Source: Symsagittifera roscoffensis
Taxonomy: Eukaryota > Xenacoelomorpha > Acoela > Convolutidae
Direction: 5' to 3'
Length of the DNA: 64,000 nt
NCBI RefSeq assembly: GCF_963678635.1
Contig: NC_087064.1
Location: forward strand, 24,718,189 to 24,782,188
Below are positions 29,648-40,931 of this stretch, one piece after another (position 1 is the stretch's first letter; the number at the start of each line of letters is the position of its first letter). The notes under the pieces are model-generated. The model did not search any database. It was not told the origin of the DNA and was given only the letters and a program-made list of their open reading frames with translations. Position numbers and translations under genes: made by a program.

Positions 29648-30898
29648 GTGAGTTCACCCTCGACTCCTTGAAATCATTTTTGAAAATTTGTTGAAACTCA
29701 AATCATTTTTTGCATTTTAAAAAAACTTGATCGGCGTTTTTTTAGGTCGACTAAATTGATTTTCTGAGCTCCCCTAAATCACTGTAAAGAGCCCATTTTG
29801 ACCAAATTTTCTGCGCCGCAGGCAAAATTTTGAAAAAAAAACAGATCAAAAAGGCGTTTTCAGGCAATTTTTGGAAAATTTTGACCAAAAGTTGCGTTTT
29901 TTTGGCGCGCGCTCCCCCCTAAAAAGAAGGCGCCTATAGAAAAATTTTTAGGTCTGTCACCAAAAATGGATATCTTAAAATAGGACAAAGGGAGACACTT
30001 TGGGTCGGCAGGGGGTCAAATTCCTAAGAAGAAGGGAGCGTCCGACAAACAACACCCCCCCCCCCCCCCCCCCTAAATCCGCTGGTGCCTATGATGGCTG
30101 ATCTGTGTACGTTTCTTTGTGAATGAGAAATTGCAACTGAAAAGTGATATTTAAGTCAGGTGGGAATTTAAAAGGCTGGTTATGTATGTCCAATGTCTTC
30201 ATCTCTTCCCTGCTTGTTTTGTTGTCGTTCTCCATTTTAGAATTTGGTACCAGTGTCTTTTGCAACTAGCGCAAACTCTTAAAATCTTGGTAATCAAGAA
30301 ACTAACACGCTTTTGGGCTCTTTTTCCTTAATTAACCTTGTAAAACTACTCGTTAGACCATAAAATTGATGCTCGTGTGAGTTGGGGGGGGGGAAGAAAA
30401 AGAGCCCGCTTTTGTTGGGTTCGTAACCTAAATGGGCTCTTTTTCCTTTTCCCCCCGACCTCACACGAGCTTCAATATTATAGTGTAACGAAGGATTTTA
30501 CGAGGTTGAGTATGAAGACCAAATATGTTTGTCGTGGCCTTATTAGTCTGTATGTAAATTTTCATAACAATCGGACAATGTGGTCAACAAATTTACATGT
30601 AAAATTTTGCAGGTGGGGGGAGGGGGAAGGAAAAAGAGCCCCTAAATGTGCTTCAACAATATTCAAGGAAGTTTTCTCAGAACTGAGGGTCTCTTTATTT
30701 CACATTTTCGGCAATCAAATTATTTATGAGTTCGAAAAAGTAACTGTAATTGACACTCACAATTAGAAGTGAGATCGAATTATGAATTTCAAAAGCATCC
30801 AAAACACTTCTATTTCTATCAGATATGCATGAGAGATAGCAAAAAGAACATTTTAACAAAATGTAAGAAATATGATACAAAAAAGAATTTATGTACAG
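29648..30898. other. Intron or intergenic DNA with homopolymer and inverted repeats
   Basis: Contains a run of 19 C at 30055-30073 and several copies in both orientations of a GGGCTCTTTTTCC module. No convincing exon was found, although one would be needed if 29402-29647 and 30899-31026 belong to the same message, because their phases do not join directly. Confidence 0.5.
30371..30470. repeat. Inverted repeat, 100 bp, G-run opposite C-run
   Basis: GCTCGTGTGAG at 30371 pairs with CTCACACGAGC ending at 30470. Inside these, a run of nine G's faces CCCCCC, and AAAAAGAGCCC faces GGGCTCTTTTT. Related half-copies lie near 30311 and 30611-30650. Confidence 0.85.
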
Positions 30899-31026
30899 CA
30901 GCTCATGCCTTTATCCGACTTGGTCTGTTAGCAGCAGCAATGAGAATAAAACACGACCAACTTGGCGCCCAACTTAAAATGCTTTCAGGTTCTAAATTTC
31001 CCCTTCGAAAAGCCAGGATTGAATAG
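30899..31026 (+). CDS. Possible terminal exon of the unidentified gene
   Basis: After an acceptor-like TGTACAG there is an open frame encoding about 42 residues (HAFIRLGLLAAAMRIKHDQ and following) ending in TAG at 31024-31026. The Ala/Leu-rich helix-like sequence and codon composition look coding, but the phase does not match the donor at 29648. Either an exon between them is missed or this belongs to another transcript. The stop is only 55 bases from the end of DNAAF4 on the other strand (convergent). No family recognised. Confidence 0.35.
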
Positions 31027-31081
31027 AAAATCAAGATGGACTTTCAACCGACTAAAAATTTAGTTTTAAACAGACACTGGT

Positions 31082-32749
31082 TCACTCATCCACGTCATCT
31101 GAATCGGGCTCCTCATTGTCTTCACAATTTGTAACCGTTGCTTTGAAGTTCTCATTCGAATCCTCTTTGTCAACCAACGGCTTTTTGGTCACATGATTTT
31201 CTATGTCATGAATTACATCATCGTCTCCCTCGTCATCATCGTCGGAAGTTTCCGAAGCAGTCTCGTCGTCCCCATTGTCGTCTACTTCGTCTTCATCTTT
31301 GTTTTGGCTTCCTGACTTTGTTTTGGTTTTCTGACCAGCTTTAGGGGCCAAAATAGATTTTATGTTGTTTTCGTTTTCATATGGGTTTTCCATTCTCAGA
31401 GCACCTGTATACGTTCCCTCGATGTACTTTCTCAAGTTTTGGCAGTCTTTGTAAATCTGTTCATTTGTAGGATTACATTTCAGTGCTGCTTCGTACTCGA
31501 TTAAACCCTCGGCGTAGCATTCTAACTCGCAAAAAGCGGCGCCTCTCCTCAAGTAAGCCTTAGTCCGATCTTTCGCATTCGCTTCGCAAGCGGGAACTAA
31601 CAAGTCGATCGCTTTCGAGCTATCGTCGAGCGCCTTAAAAAAGTTGCGTAACTTTAAATGACAAGCTGCACGATTTGAATATAGCTCAGGCATTTTTGGG
31701 TACAATTTAATGGCATGTGTGAACACATTTGCTGCGCCTTGGTAGTTTCCCTTCTGGAAAAATGAATTTCCTTTTTGCCTCAACAAAACGGGATCTTTTT
31801 CGATATCACTTAACTCGTCTGAAAAGTCATCTGCTCTCTTACGAGCTTCGTTTTGCTTCCGAAGCCATTCATCCTCCTCTGGTTTTCGCGACTCGCGAAG
31901 AGGTGTCGGGAAAACACGAGGCGTGAATGAAATCTCAATATTCTTGCCAGCTCCTCGAATAGCGGGTTGACTTATTTCAGAGTTGTCGAAAATCTGTTGC
32001 TTTTGTTTCAAATAATTTTCGATCACAGTTTTGTGTTTTGGCTTTTCTTCAATTTCTGTTTTCTCAGCTTTTTTGTTTTTGCCTTCATTCGAAGCCGATT
32101 TCAACGTTGATTTAGTTTCCTCCAGAACTTTCGTTTCGTCTTCATCCGAATCAATGTTTTCCAATTCGGCTTCTAATTTTCGATAATGCTCCCACTGACG
32201 TTTAATTTCATCATTTTGCTCCGAGTTTTCATTTTCAGTTGATTTTTGAAATTCCAAAATTTCATCCGTCATTCGTTTTTTCTCCTCATTTTTGAAATCT
32301 TCAATTCTCTTTTTTTCATCTTGCTCCAATTTTATCTGTTGTGAAACTGCAAATCGATCTTTTTTGTTTTTGTCTGCTGCTTTTTCTTCGCGCTTTTTTT
32401 CCGCATCTTTCTGTGAAAACTTGACCGCATCTTGCCGCAGTTTTGCCATAAAATCTCGCGCCTCTGTTTTGTCGAATGGCAAATCAACCGACAACGCAAT
32501 CCATTCTTTCGCTTCGGCTTTCTGCAACCGTACGCCAACTGATCCATTTTCGATAGTGACTAGCGTTTTGTCTGGGTCAATTTTTCCCCATAGAGGTTTT
32601 TCGCAAATGTAGGGCGGGAAACTGACTTTGATGTAGTTTTCAGACTGCAAAACACTCACTGAAGATTTTTTAGCTCCTTGCAGCTCAACTCTAAGGTAAA
32701 TATTTTCAGATGATTGGTCCCAATGGTAATTAGTAACAAAAATTGGCAT
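31082..32749 (-). CDS. DNAAF4: Dynein axonemal assembly factor 4 (DYX1C1 homologue)
   Basis: Cytoplasmic co-chaperone that helps HSP90/HSP70 fold axonemal dynein arms before they enter cilia. The 555-residue frame starts MPIFVTNYHW, aligned with the start of vertebrate DYX1C1. Domains: N-terminal CS/p23-like domain (about 1-95, ENYIKVSFPPY), a charged coiled coil (about 105-240), the hallmark FTPRVFPTPLRES (about 280), and three TPR repeats (about 318-440, GNSFFQKGNYQGAANVF, LYSNRAACHLKLRNF, YLRRGAAFCELECYAEGL). The vertebrate protein is about 420 residues and ends soon after the TPRs; here an extra acidic Asp/Glu tail of about 100 residues follows. The gene has no introns although its neighbours do, so it may be an old retrocopy or a lineage that lost introns. 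The frame is intact. Confidence 0.93.
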   Translation of the reverse strand: MPIFVTNYHWDQSSENIYLRVELQGAKKSSVSVLQSENYIKVSFPPYICEKPLWGKIDPDKTLVTIENGSVGVRLQKAEAKEWIALSVDLPFDKTEARDFMAKLRQDAVKFSQKDAEKKREEKAADKNKKDRFAVSQQIKLEQDEKKRIEDFKNEEKKRMTDEILEFQKSTENENSEQNDEIKRQWEHYRKLEAELENIDSDEDETKVLEETKSTLKSASNEGKNKKAEKTEIEEKPKHKTVIENYLKQKQQIFDNSEISQPAIRGAGKNIEISFTPRVFPTPLRESRKPEEDEWLRKQNEARKRADDFSDELSDIEKDPVLLRQKGNSFFQKGNYQGAANVFTHAIKLYPKMPELYSNRAACHLKLRNFFKALDDSSKAIDLLVPACEANAKDRTKAYLRRGAAFCELECYAEGLIEYEAALKCNPTNEQIYKDCQNLRKYIEGTYTGALRMENPYENENNIKSILAPKAGQKTKTKSGSQNKDEDEVDDNGDDETASETSDDDDEGDDDVIHDIENHVTKKPLVDKEDSNENFKATVTNCEDNEEPDSDDVDE

Positions 32750-34289
32750 TTTGATTTCAAAAAGGTCGAGTTTTTTTTTTAAAATGCTAAATTATAACGA
32801 AATGCAAGTTTTAATAGCTCTGTAATCACTATAACTGCAGGTATTACAGATATTCATTCAACGATGGTTCTACCGTAGTCTTTGCTATAGATGGTAGTGT
32901 GATTTGTTGTACATTGAGCAAATGGCAGGTTTGTTTAAACGTGAAACCAAAACATGAACTATTGTTTTATGAATCACTGATTTTTATGTGGTGCACGTGC
33001 GTTTTAATCAAAAGAGATTACCAAAAAAATGAATTATACTAGTTTACATTTCAAGTTAAAATTAGAAAATAGTACATAAGAATAAAACAATAAACTGATT
33101 TTTGATGTACGTTTTAAAATGAAGCCCTCCGCCTTCCCACTACAATAAGTTTTTGTGTGCCTGAAATATTTCTAGTATAAGTGTAATTGAGCTGCTCCAC
33201 TGAGCCAAAAGCCGGGTTTTTGCTTCGTTTTTGCTTTTTTCCGCTCTCCCCCTTCATTTAAAAATTTTTTTTTTCATAATTTTTTTGTTTTACGTGTGAT
33301 TATGCCAAAATGCGTGATGTTACGATGTTACGAGTAAGAACAAAAAAATATGTTCACTTTAATTAGTTTGTTCACGATTCAAAATTTCATTGCATTTTTA
33401 CAATGTTAAAATGGTTTTATAAAATTTAATTTCAAATGTAGGGCAAAATAAAAAAAGCCATTTTCTCACTATCAAAACAAAATTTCTAGATTTTAGCGAC
33501 CGATATTAGCTAGATACTCCGTTTTTCTACTACTAGCGACTAGTTAATGGTCTTTCGAAACGCAAAGTTTTTAAATGAAGCGTTTGGTCATCACGTCCGA
33601 TTGTTTTTGAAATGGGCATTTGGACTAATGAAGCCATTATAATTAAACTTGCTAGAGCAAATATTTTGTATAAGGTAACTGGACTTTTTCCCCCGTACAC
33701 ATTTGTAATTGAAATTGACGTTGCTTTATTATCGACTCTTAGTAATTTCCAGGCCCCTCATCACTTAGCCTGGAGGTAATGCGGTTGTCTTTGCACCATA
33801 TGATCTGGGTTTAGCGCGACCGGTCCTTGTAATTTTTGAGTGCCTGAAATTGATTTTTTTTCCGGTAAAAGTTGAATAGTCGCGCTATAGTTTGCCGTCT
33901 AATCTTTTGTCGTCTTAGTTGCTACACGACAATTGTTTTGGTGCAGTAAGCATTTTTCATTTTACTCTCAAGTGTCGTTGATTAACTCCTGTAGATTTTT
34001 AAAATAACCATCTTTTACTGGTTGTAGTATTTGTGTTTTTTTCGCATTGAATTTTTTAAGGCTCAAATGATTTCGGCTTATGTATTTCCGTTAATTAGCT
34101 TATTTATTTTGCAGTAGTTTAAAGATTTAAAAAATGCCGACAGTTACCGCCCCTATTTTTAAATTTTGTTTTCTATTGTTTTACATTCTGTTTTTTTTTT
34201 CTATTAAAAGGCGATTGGTTTTTTTGTTAAACTTAAAAAACGATATATATAAAAATCGTTCAATGTATTGTTCCGCTAAAATTATCGTC

Positions 34290-37230
34290 AGATAGAAAAA
34301 TGAATACGACTTCGTAGTACCTGGAGAATCGGTGTGAACATTATTCAGTAATGTAAGTTTGATAAACCGAACATTCTTGAAACAATTGGCAAGTCAAAAC
34401 CTGCTCACGAAAAATTCGGACCTCGCGTTTGGAGCAATCCAAATAAATCTCAGGCGTAACGTTTCAAGATGGTAACGGTTTTGAAAAATATTATTTAAAA
34501 TCTAAAGCAAAAAACTGAAAATTGATGAAAAAAATTGGAAATCAGAGAAGTCAAATCTTTTGGAAATTTTGCAGCCGAAAATTTGCAACAAACTTTTTGC
34601 AGCAAGTCTCTTTAAGCACAGCACCTCGTGACAAAAACGTTATAGAAAAAGAAATCAGTATGCTTGAAAAACAGCTACTGTCCATTTAAACCTTTATAAC
34701 TTGGCGTTGACGAAAGATCCACCATTGCGTTGAAGAAAACTCTCTCGGCCTTCATTCTAATTTTTAGTTGGCGTTATAAAAGTTTTGGGGTGAGTCTGAT
34801 TTAAAAGTGAGGGGCGGCGAGTTGAAGTCCGCTTTTTTTCGAATGAATAAGTCACTGATGATACTTTTTACAAAAAATTGATAATTTTTTGCTCGAATGC
34901 ACACCTAGATTATCAAATTTGGTTGAGCGCTTTTTGAGCAGAACGAATTTGAATTTTGAATTAAACTTTTTTGCATTGAAAAAAACTTGGACGACTGACT
35001 AATTACCAACTTGATTGCTGCAGTCCGCGTATTCCACAACCCTGATTGCTATTATTATATAGCCCTGGTTGAGTTTGAATAATGAATAAAACTTTTAGTT
35101 GCATTGAAAAAACCTTGACCACTATTTATTAAATTGGTTGCTGCAGTCCGAGTATTCTACAACTCTGATTGCTATGAACAATTCATACGGGGTTAATATG
35201 ATCTAAGATTGACTCGAAAACTGAATGATGGCTGGTTGAAGGCCCAAAAAATTGTCTCTCCTGTTGTTTTCTTTTATAGGGCAGTAGGTTCAATTAAAAA
35301 AGTCCCATAACTGAATTGGTAGGAAAATTTACAAGAGGGGTTTTTCTTATAACTACAATGGGTGTTCAGACTATCAAATATTAGATCTAAGATTTGATAG
35401 TCTGAACACCCATTGTAGTTATAAGAAGTTATTTTCTAGTTAGATACACCAATATATCCCTTCGAGTGTTTCCTGGAACAGGCTAAATTGACCAGCAAAA
35501 GTGGTTGAATTTTTCAAGGCTAAATCTTGACACGAGCAGTCTGGTTTTATTTAGAATCGTAATTATCGTTTTCAAAAAAAACCATTTCGGTTTTTTTTTT
35601 CAGTCTAAACAGTTTTGAGTAAGAAAAGGGTCTCATGAAATACGATTTCGCAATACCTGGAGGCTGTGCGTGAACAAAGTTGAGCAATATCATTTTCTTA
35701 ATCTGACAGTTCTTGAAGCAATTGGCAAGTCTTTGCATAATCGTTGTCAAAACCTTCTCACAAAAATCTGGCCTCGGGTTTGCAACAATTCAGCTAACTT
35801 AGATGCAAGATTATAGAATAGTTACTGGCTGATGAAAACACCAATTGATATTTTCAAAATACAAGTCCTAGAACAAATAGAACAAAAATGAAAAAAATGG
35901 AGAATTTTTAGAAGGTGAACCCAAATCTTTTTGAAGTTTTGCGGCTGAAAGTTTTCAACAAAACTCTTGAAATAAGTCCCTTGAACAACAGCAACCCGTG
36001 ACAAAAGAGTGATGGGATAGTTCAATGTGTTTGAGATACACACACTGTCAGTTTAATCATTTACATTTTTCGGGGCGCGGAGCACTACCTTTGCATTGAC
36101 GAAGGCTCTCTCGGCATCCATTCGAAGTTTGGGTTGGCGTTGTAACACGTTTGTGGTAAGTCTCTTTTGATACTTGGGGGACAACGAGTTGAGATCCGCT
36201 GGGTTTTCGAGCGATTAGGTCACTAATGATACTTTTTACAAACAATGACAACTATTTGCTTGAAGTACAAATCTAGATTACCAAGTTTTGTTGACCGCCT
36301 CTGTAACGGAAAAAATCTAAACCATTATTATGTTATTCAATTTGTTTGCTGCAGTCCGCATTTTCTTCAACCCTGATTGTTGTAACGAAAACATACGTGG
36401 TTGGTTTATTCGAGATTGACTCGAAAAGTGTGAAAACTGTGACAGTAAGAGGCCCAAAAAAATTTTTTCCTGTTGTTTTTTCTAATATACGATGATTGAA
36501 ATGATAAAGAAAAAAAAAGTTTTTTTTAAGCTACAATGGGTGTTTAGACTATCACAAATTATGTCTAAGAAACAGAAAAAATCAGAATTTTCATTTTTTC
36601 ATGAATCTTTATGACGGTTGAAAGGTTTTTAACAAGATACACCGATGGATCTTTTCGAGTAATCTTAGAGGAAGCAAATTTGACGTGCAAAAAGTAGTTG
36701 AATTTTTTTCAAGGCTTCACCCTGACACAAGCAGTTTTGTTTTCAATTGGTTAATTTTTATGTTATTCAGAAAAATCGTCATTTCACATATTGTTCAGTC
36801 TAAATAGTTTTCAGGAAGAAAATGGGTCAAATGGATTATAATTTCCTAATATTTGGAGACCGGGTGTGAACAACACTAAGGAAAATCAGTTTCATAAATG
36901 GTCAATTCTTGCAAAGTTCGGCTCTTTTTTGCATACAAATTGACCGAAACTTACACAGGGAGTCAGTCACTCCACCTCTTGTTAGCAAAATGTCGAAAAG
37001 GTCTAAGGCGCAGTGTTTCAAAATAGTGGCCGGCTATGTACAAAACACATTTCACACAGGAGAAAATAATAAATAATTATCAATTTTAGACCAAAAACTC
37101 AAAAATTTTGAAAAACCTGTATCTGAGTTCTTAGCAACTTTCTTGCAACTCTCCTCAAAAACGGCCTCCCGTGGCAAAACAGTTTCAGAAAAAGTTTTCA
37201 ATGTGTTTAATGATCATTAGCTGTCCGTTC
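34290..37230. repeat. Three diverged copies of a roughly 1.2-kb unit in tandem
   Basis: Landmarks recur in order: an AATACGA to TACCTGGAG block (about 34303, 35640; degenerate near 36835), CAATTGGCAAGTC (34385, 35710), CTCTCTCGG (34740) versus GCTCTCTCGG (36102), and GCAGTCCG followed by TTCxxCAAC and CTGATTG (about 35021, 35142, 36352). Copies are considerably diverged with indels, and the third is partial. Confidence 0.65.
35346..35425. repeat. Perfect 34-bp-arm inverted repeat (80-bp near-palindrome)
   Basis: The left arm 35346-35379 starts CTTATAACTACAATGGGTGT and the right arm 35392-35425 is its exact reverse complement. The 12-base centre contains the palindrome TTAGATCTAA, so only one base pair of the whole 80 bp fails to match. 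It lies inside the diverged tandem array. A degraded single arm (CTACAATGGGTGTTTAGACT) is found at about 36532. Confidence 0.95.
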
Positions 37231-40200
37231 AGTGACGGCTTTCGAGTTTAGCTCTTATATTTAATAGTTGACTTATCTTTGCTAGTTTTCAATCAGTATC
37301 TAAATGGAAAGATGAGGGCGATATAGAGGAACCCATTCATTTAAGTATTGTTGTATATATAGATTTTTGTTTCTAGAACCAAGTCGTGGTTCTCCATTTT
37401 TGAAATAAATTATAGCAAAACATATTCGTAGTAAATTTATTCATTTCGTGTTATAGATTCAAGTTTAAAAATTGCGTAACATTCACGGCACAAACAGTTT
37501 TTTCCTGTTTTTCAATGTATTGTTTTTGTCTGACATTTCCGCTCTGTCCCTGGAAAACTTTCAGACAATTCTCATTTAGCCGCGGTTTTTTCTAACTACT
37601 GCTTTTACAGAAATCCGCTCTAACCGTTTTCTCTGCTACACGCTGTTATAGTCATGCACCGCACTCCAGTTATGTTGCGCTTTTGGCCTATGTGAACATT
37701 TTCACATCCCCCACATCGACCAGGTGAACTTTCTCCTCCCCAACCGAACAAAAGACGAGTTTAGGGATTTTTTTGGATAACTAGCCCTATTTGACCGAAT
37801 TTGTTTATCCTTCAAAAGGTATTGTTGTCTTGGGCTTAAAATTAACAAGGTTTTTCACCAGTGATCATTTTTTGTAAAAGTATGGGGGTTTATAGATTGC
37901 CATTTTAGCCCCTTTAGAACAATTAACACTCGGTATATATCGCACTATTAACGCGTAAGCGGCGTAGGCGGTCAATTGCTTACTCAAGTTGATTTATTTC
38001 TATTTCTCTTGAAAATACTGCAGCCCTTTTGATTGGTTGAAAATACGCATTGTTCAATTTGCAAAACAGCGAGAAAATCAAGTGAACTTTATTGCTTCTA
38101 AATCACTTAGGGGAATGTTAACATGGTCTGTACTATTTCCTGTCAAGTTTTCCTGCGTACGGTTTTGAAATTTCTCAATTCGTATGATATGTTTCTAAGT
38201 TTTGAGATATCATGTCTAGTTATTGCGACTTCCCGGGTCGAAGTCCTACCGTTAACTATCGTTTTTTTAGTAGTATCTCAGTAATCGCTTTTTTTCCAGC
38301 GCTGATTCATGTTTAATTTAGAGTTTTTTTGCAGAGCTAAGCCTGCAGTATTTCAGGGCTGTTTCAGTTATGATTCCATGGGAAATCAGAAATTAAACTT
38401 GAGAAATTTTAACTCATTCAAATGAAAGTGTGAGTTAATAAATCCTGTACTTTCTAAAGATCTAAAGATTCGTGATGCACAGGTAGGAAATATGTCTAAT
38501 AGGCTAAATGTCGGTAATCGATCCTAGCTGTGACCCTGTTTTGCTCATTTTGATAGCTTGATTGTAGTTGTCTCAGCACTAAAAATTAGCCAGCTTAGCA
38601 ATAAACGATAAAGTTTGTTTTTGTGGCAAAGAACATCAATAACCATCGAATATCCAAAAAACAGATTCATACGCTTTAACAACAAGTGTAGTTTCTTTGC
38701 AAAAAATGGCTCAGTTTTTGTTATTCCGACTGTTTTCGAAGAAAATAACGGGATTTTTCTGCTCGGCGTGGTTTTTTTCTCCAGACAATTTTCGACTTTT
38801 TAACTATCTGTTTTAACGGATTTTTGAAATATCATTTGGAACGTATTGTTGTCTTGAGCTCAAGTTTAAAAAAGAATTTCTCATGTGATCGTTTTTGGTA
38901 AAATTATGATGGTTTACAAGTTGCTAATTGGGCCAATTTGGGACAATTAACTTGCAATACATTTATTTTTTCATGCAAATATTTCATATAAGTTGTTGCA
39001 AATTGAATTGAGGAATGTTTTTGACTTTTTTTACTGCGATATATTTGTACTTTAAATAGCGTGTGGGGGGATGTTCGGTTATTGCAACAAATGTTCGTTT
39101 ATTGCAACGTAAGGGATAGACCCATCGTATGTTTCTCCCATGTTTCTAATTTAAACAATTGTGTTCTATCCAAAAAACAAATCCATACGCTTTAACAACA
39201 GGTGTAGTTTCTTCCGCTTTTAAAGCGAACACTACTCCGCAAACCTTAAAATGTAGTCGGAACAATCGGTGTTCAGCCTTGATATGAGCGGTCTTGTTCA
39301 ATTTTGCGAACATTCCTAATCTCTCGTAGTACTGATTTTGAATTGTTTTGTTTTGTCCGCGGATTGTTGTTTGTACAAGGTTCTGCTTTTACGCTTCTTT
39401 TCCACACAAGTTGGCTTTAGATTCCTTGATTAATATGAATGAATTGAGAAATGTTCTGAAATTTTAAAACTGATGGGTTTTTGGCAGCTGCGTTCCACTC
39501 AACAAATCCTGGACCAATACATTCTAACAATAGGTGAATTTTCTTCGCAATCGGTGAGCCCTTGTATCTTTTTTCAACTGTTCTTATTGAACCAATAGGT
39601 ATTTCCACGCGTCGTTTTTGCTTAGGCTCCGGACACTTATTTGCAACCAAAATTTCTGTTTTTTTTTGCTCCCAACGTACACAAGTGTCTCTTTTCGCAA
39701 TTATGAAACTTCATCACTGCATGTGTTTACCCGGTTTACCTGTCCATGGTAGTCCATCCCTAGAGCCAGGCCTAGCCAGGGGAAAAACCATGTCGAAGAG
39801 CAGTCTAGTTTTCCAGGCCTGGAGTTTTATAATTTTTTTGTTTAAAATTTCAAAGTTGTAAATGCTTTGGAACCTGCCCGAAATCAAAAGATACCAGAAG
39901 CTATTCTGACTTAAAAAACTCATAGGATAATAGGCAGAACCTCGTAGAAAACACGCATTTGATGATTCATTATTGAAAAAAGTTGTAAGTTTCAAATTTT
40001 TATTTTACCAAAAGACATAACTTTTTCCATGAGACTTGATAGTTTTTGCCTACAAAACGGCGTTTGAAAACTTTTAAGACGCTTTTCCATCATATTTAAG
40101 CTCATCTTACCGTTTGAAAACAACAAAAAAAACATATTATGGCTCCACACAAAATTCTCACATTGATCTATGGTTCTTTTGAGTGAAAAATTTAGTCTGG

Positions 40201-40853
40201 CCTACTTTAAACGCCAAACAACTTTCTTTTTTGTGTGCACTTTTTTTCTAAAATTGTTTTGCGGGCCTAAATATGACTTTCCGGGTGCTAACAAAAAAAA
40301 TTTTGTGAAAAATTGCTGATTTGCTGGATTTCCAAGAAGTTTACCAAGCAGGTGTCCAGGCTTGGTTTTCAAGGATTTTTTTTAGACTTCCTGGTAGTGT
40401 TGCCCTGGATTTTGTAAATTCCTGGCAGAAAATCCAAGATTTTTTCCCGGCTGTGTAACCCGGGTTATTATAAACGGTTATGTTACACTAACGGGTTTTA
40501 AGCTTTCGTATCATAAAATTGGTTTGAATGATTTTAAACTTTTTCAAAAATTTAAGTCTCATAATCAGTTTGAAGATAGGTTTTTTCAAAATTTGCTCAT
40601 TGAATGACATAAAACACGTAACTTGAAAGTTCAATTGATTCCTGGTAAAACCAAACCAGCTGACGTTGTCACTAGTTTTCAACTGGCAAAAACGTTAGCG
40701 GAAAACTGCATCTATTCAAGGCTTTGCCTTATTTTGAATTAAATGGTTCACAAATTAAGAAAATAGGTATTTAAAAAATAGTAAGCTTTGAGCCAATGAG
40801 CCGAAACAAGTCTTGAGGTAACGTGCTCGAAAGTTAGAAGAATTCAGTTTTAT

Positions 40854-40931
40854 TTAATCAGAAGAAGGCAGTTTTATTAAGGGTGATGGTTATTAATCAG
40901 AAGAAGGCAGTTTTATTAAGGGTGATAGTTA
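40854..40931. repeat. 39-bp tandem duplication
   Basis: TTAATCAGAAGAAGGCAGTT begins at 40854 and again at 40893. The units are identical except for GGTGATGG versus GGTGATAG. Confidence 0.9.

Noticed and set aside
32292-32612. 106-codon + strand frame opposite DNAAF4
   Set aside because: A reverse-strand shadow of the DNAAF4 coding sequence, with no independent evidence.
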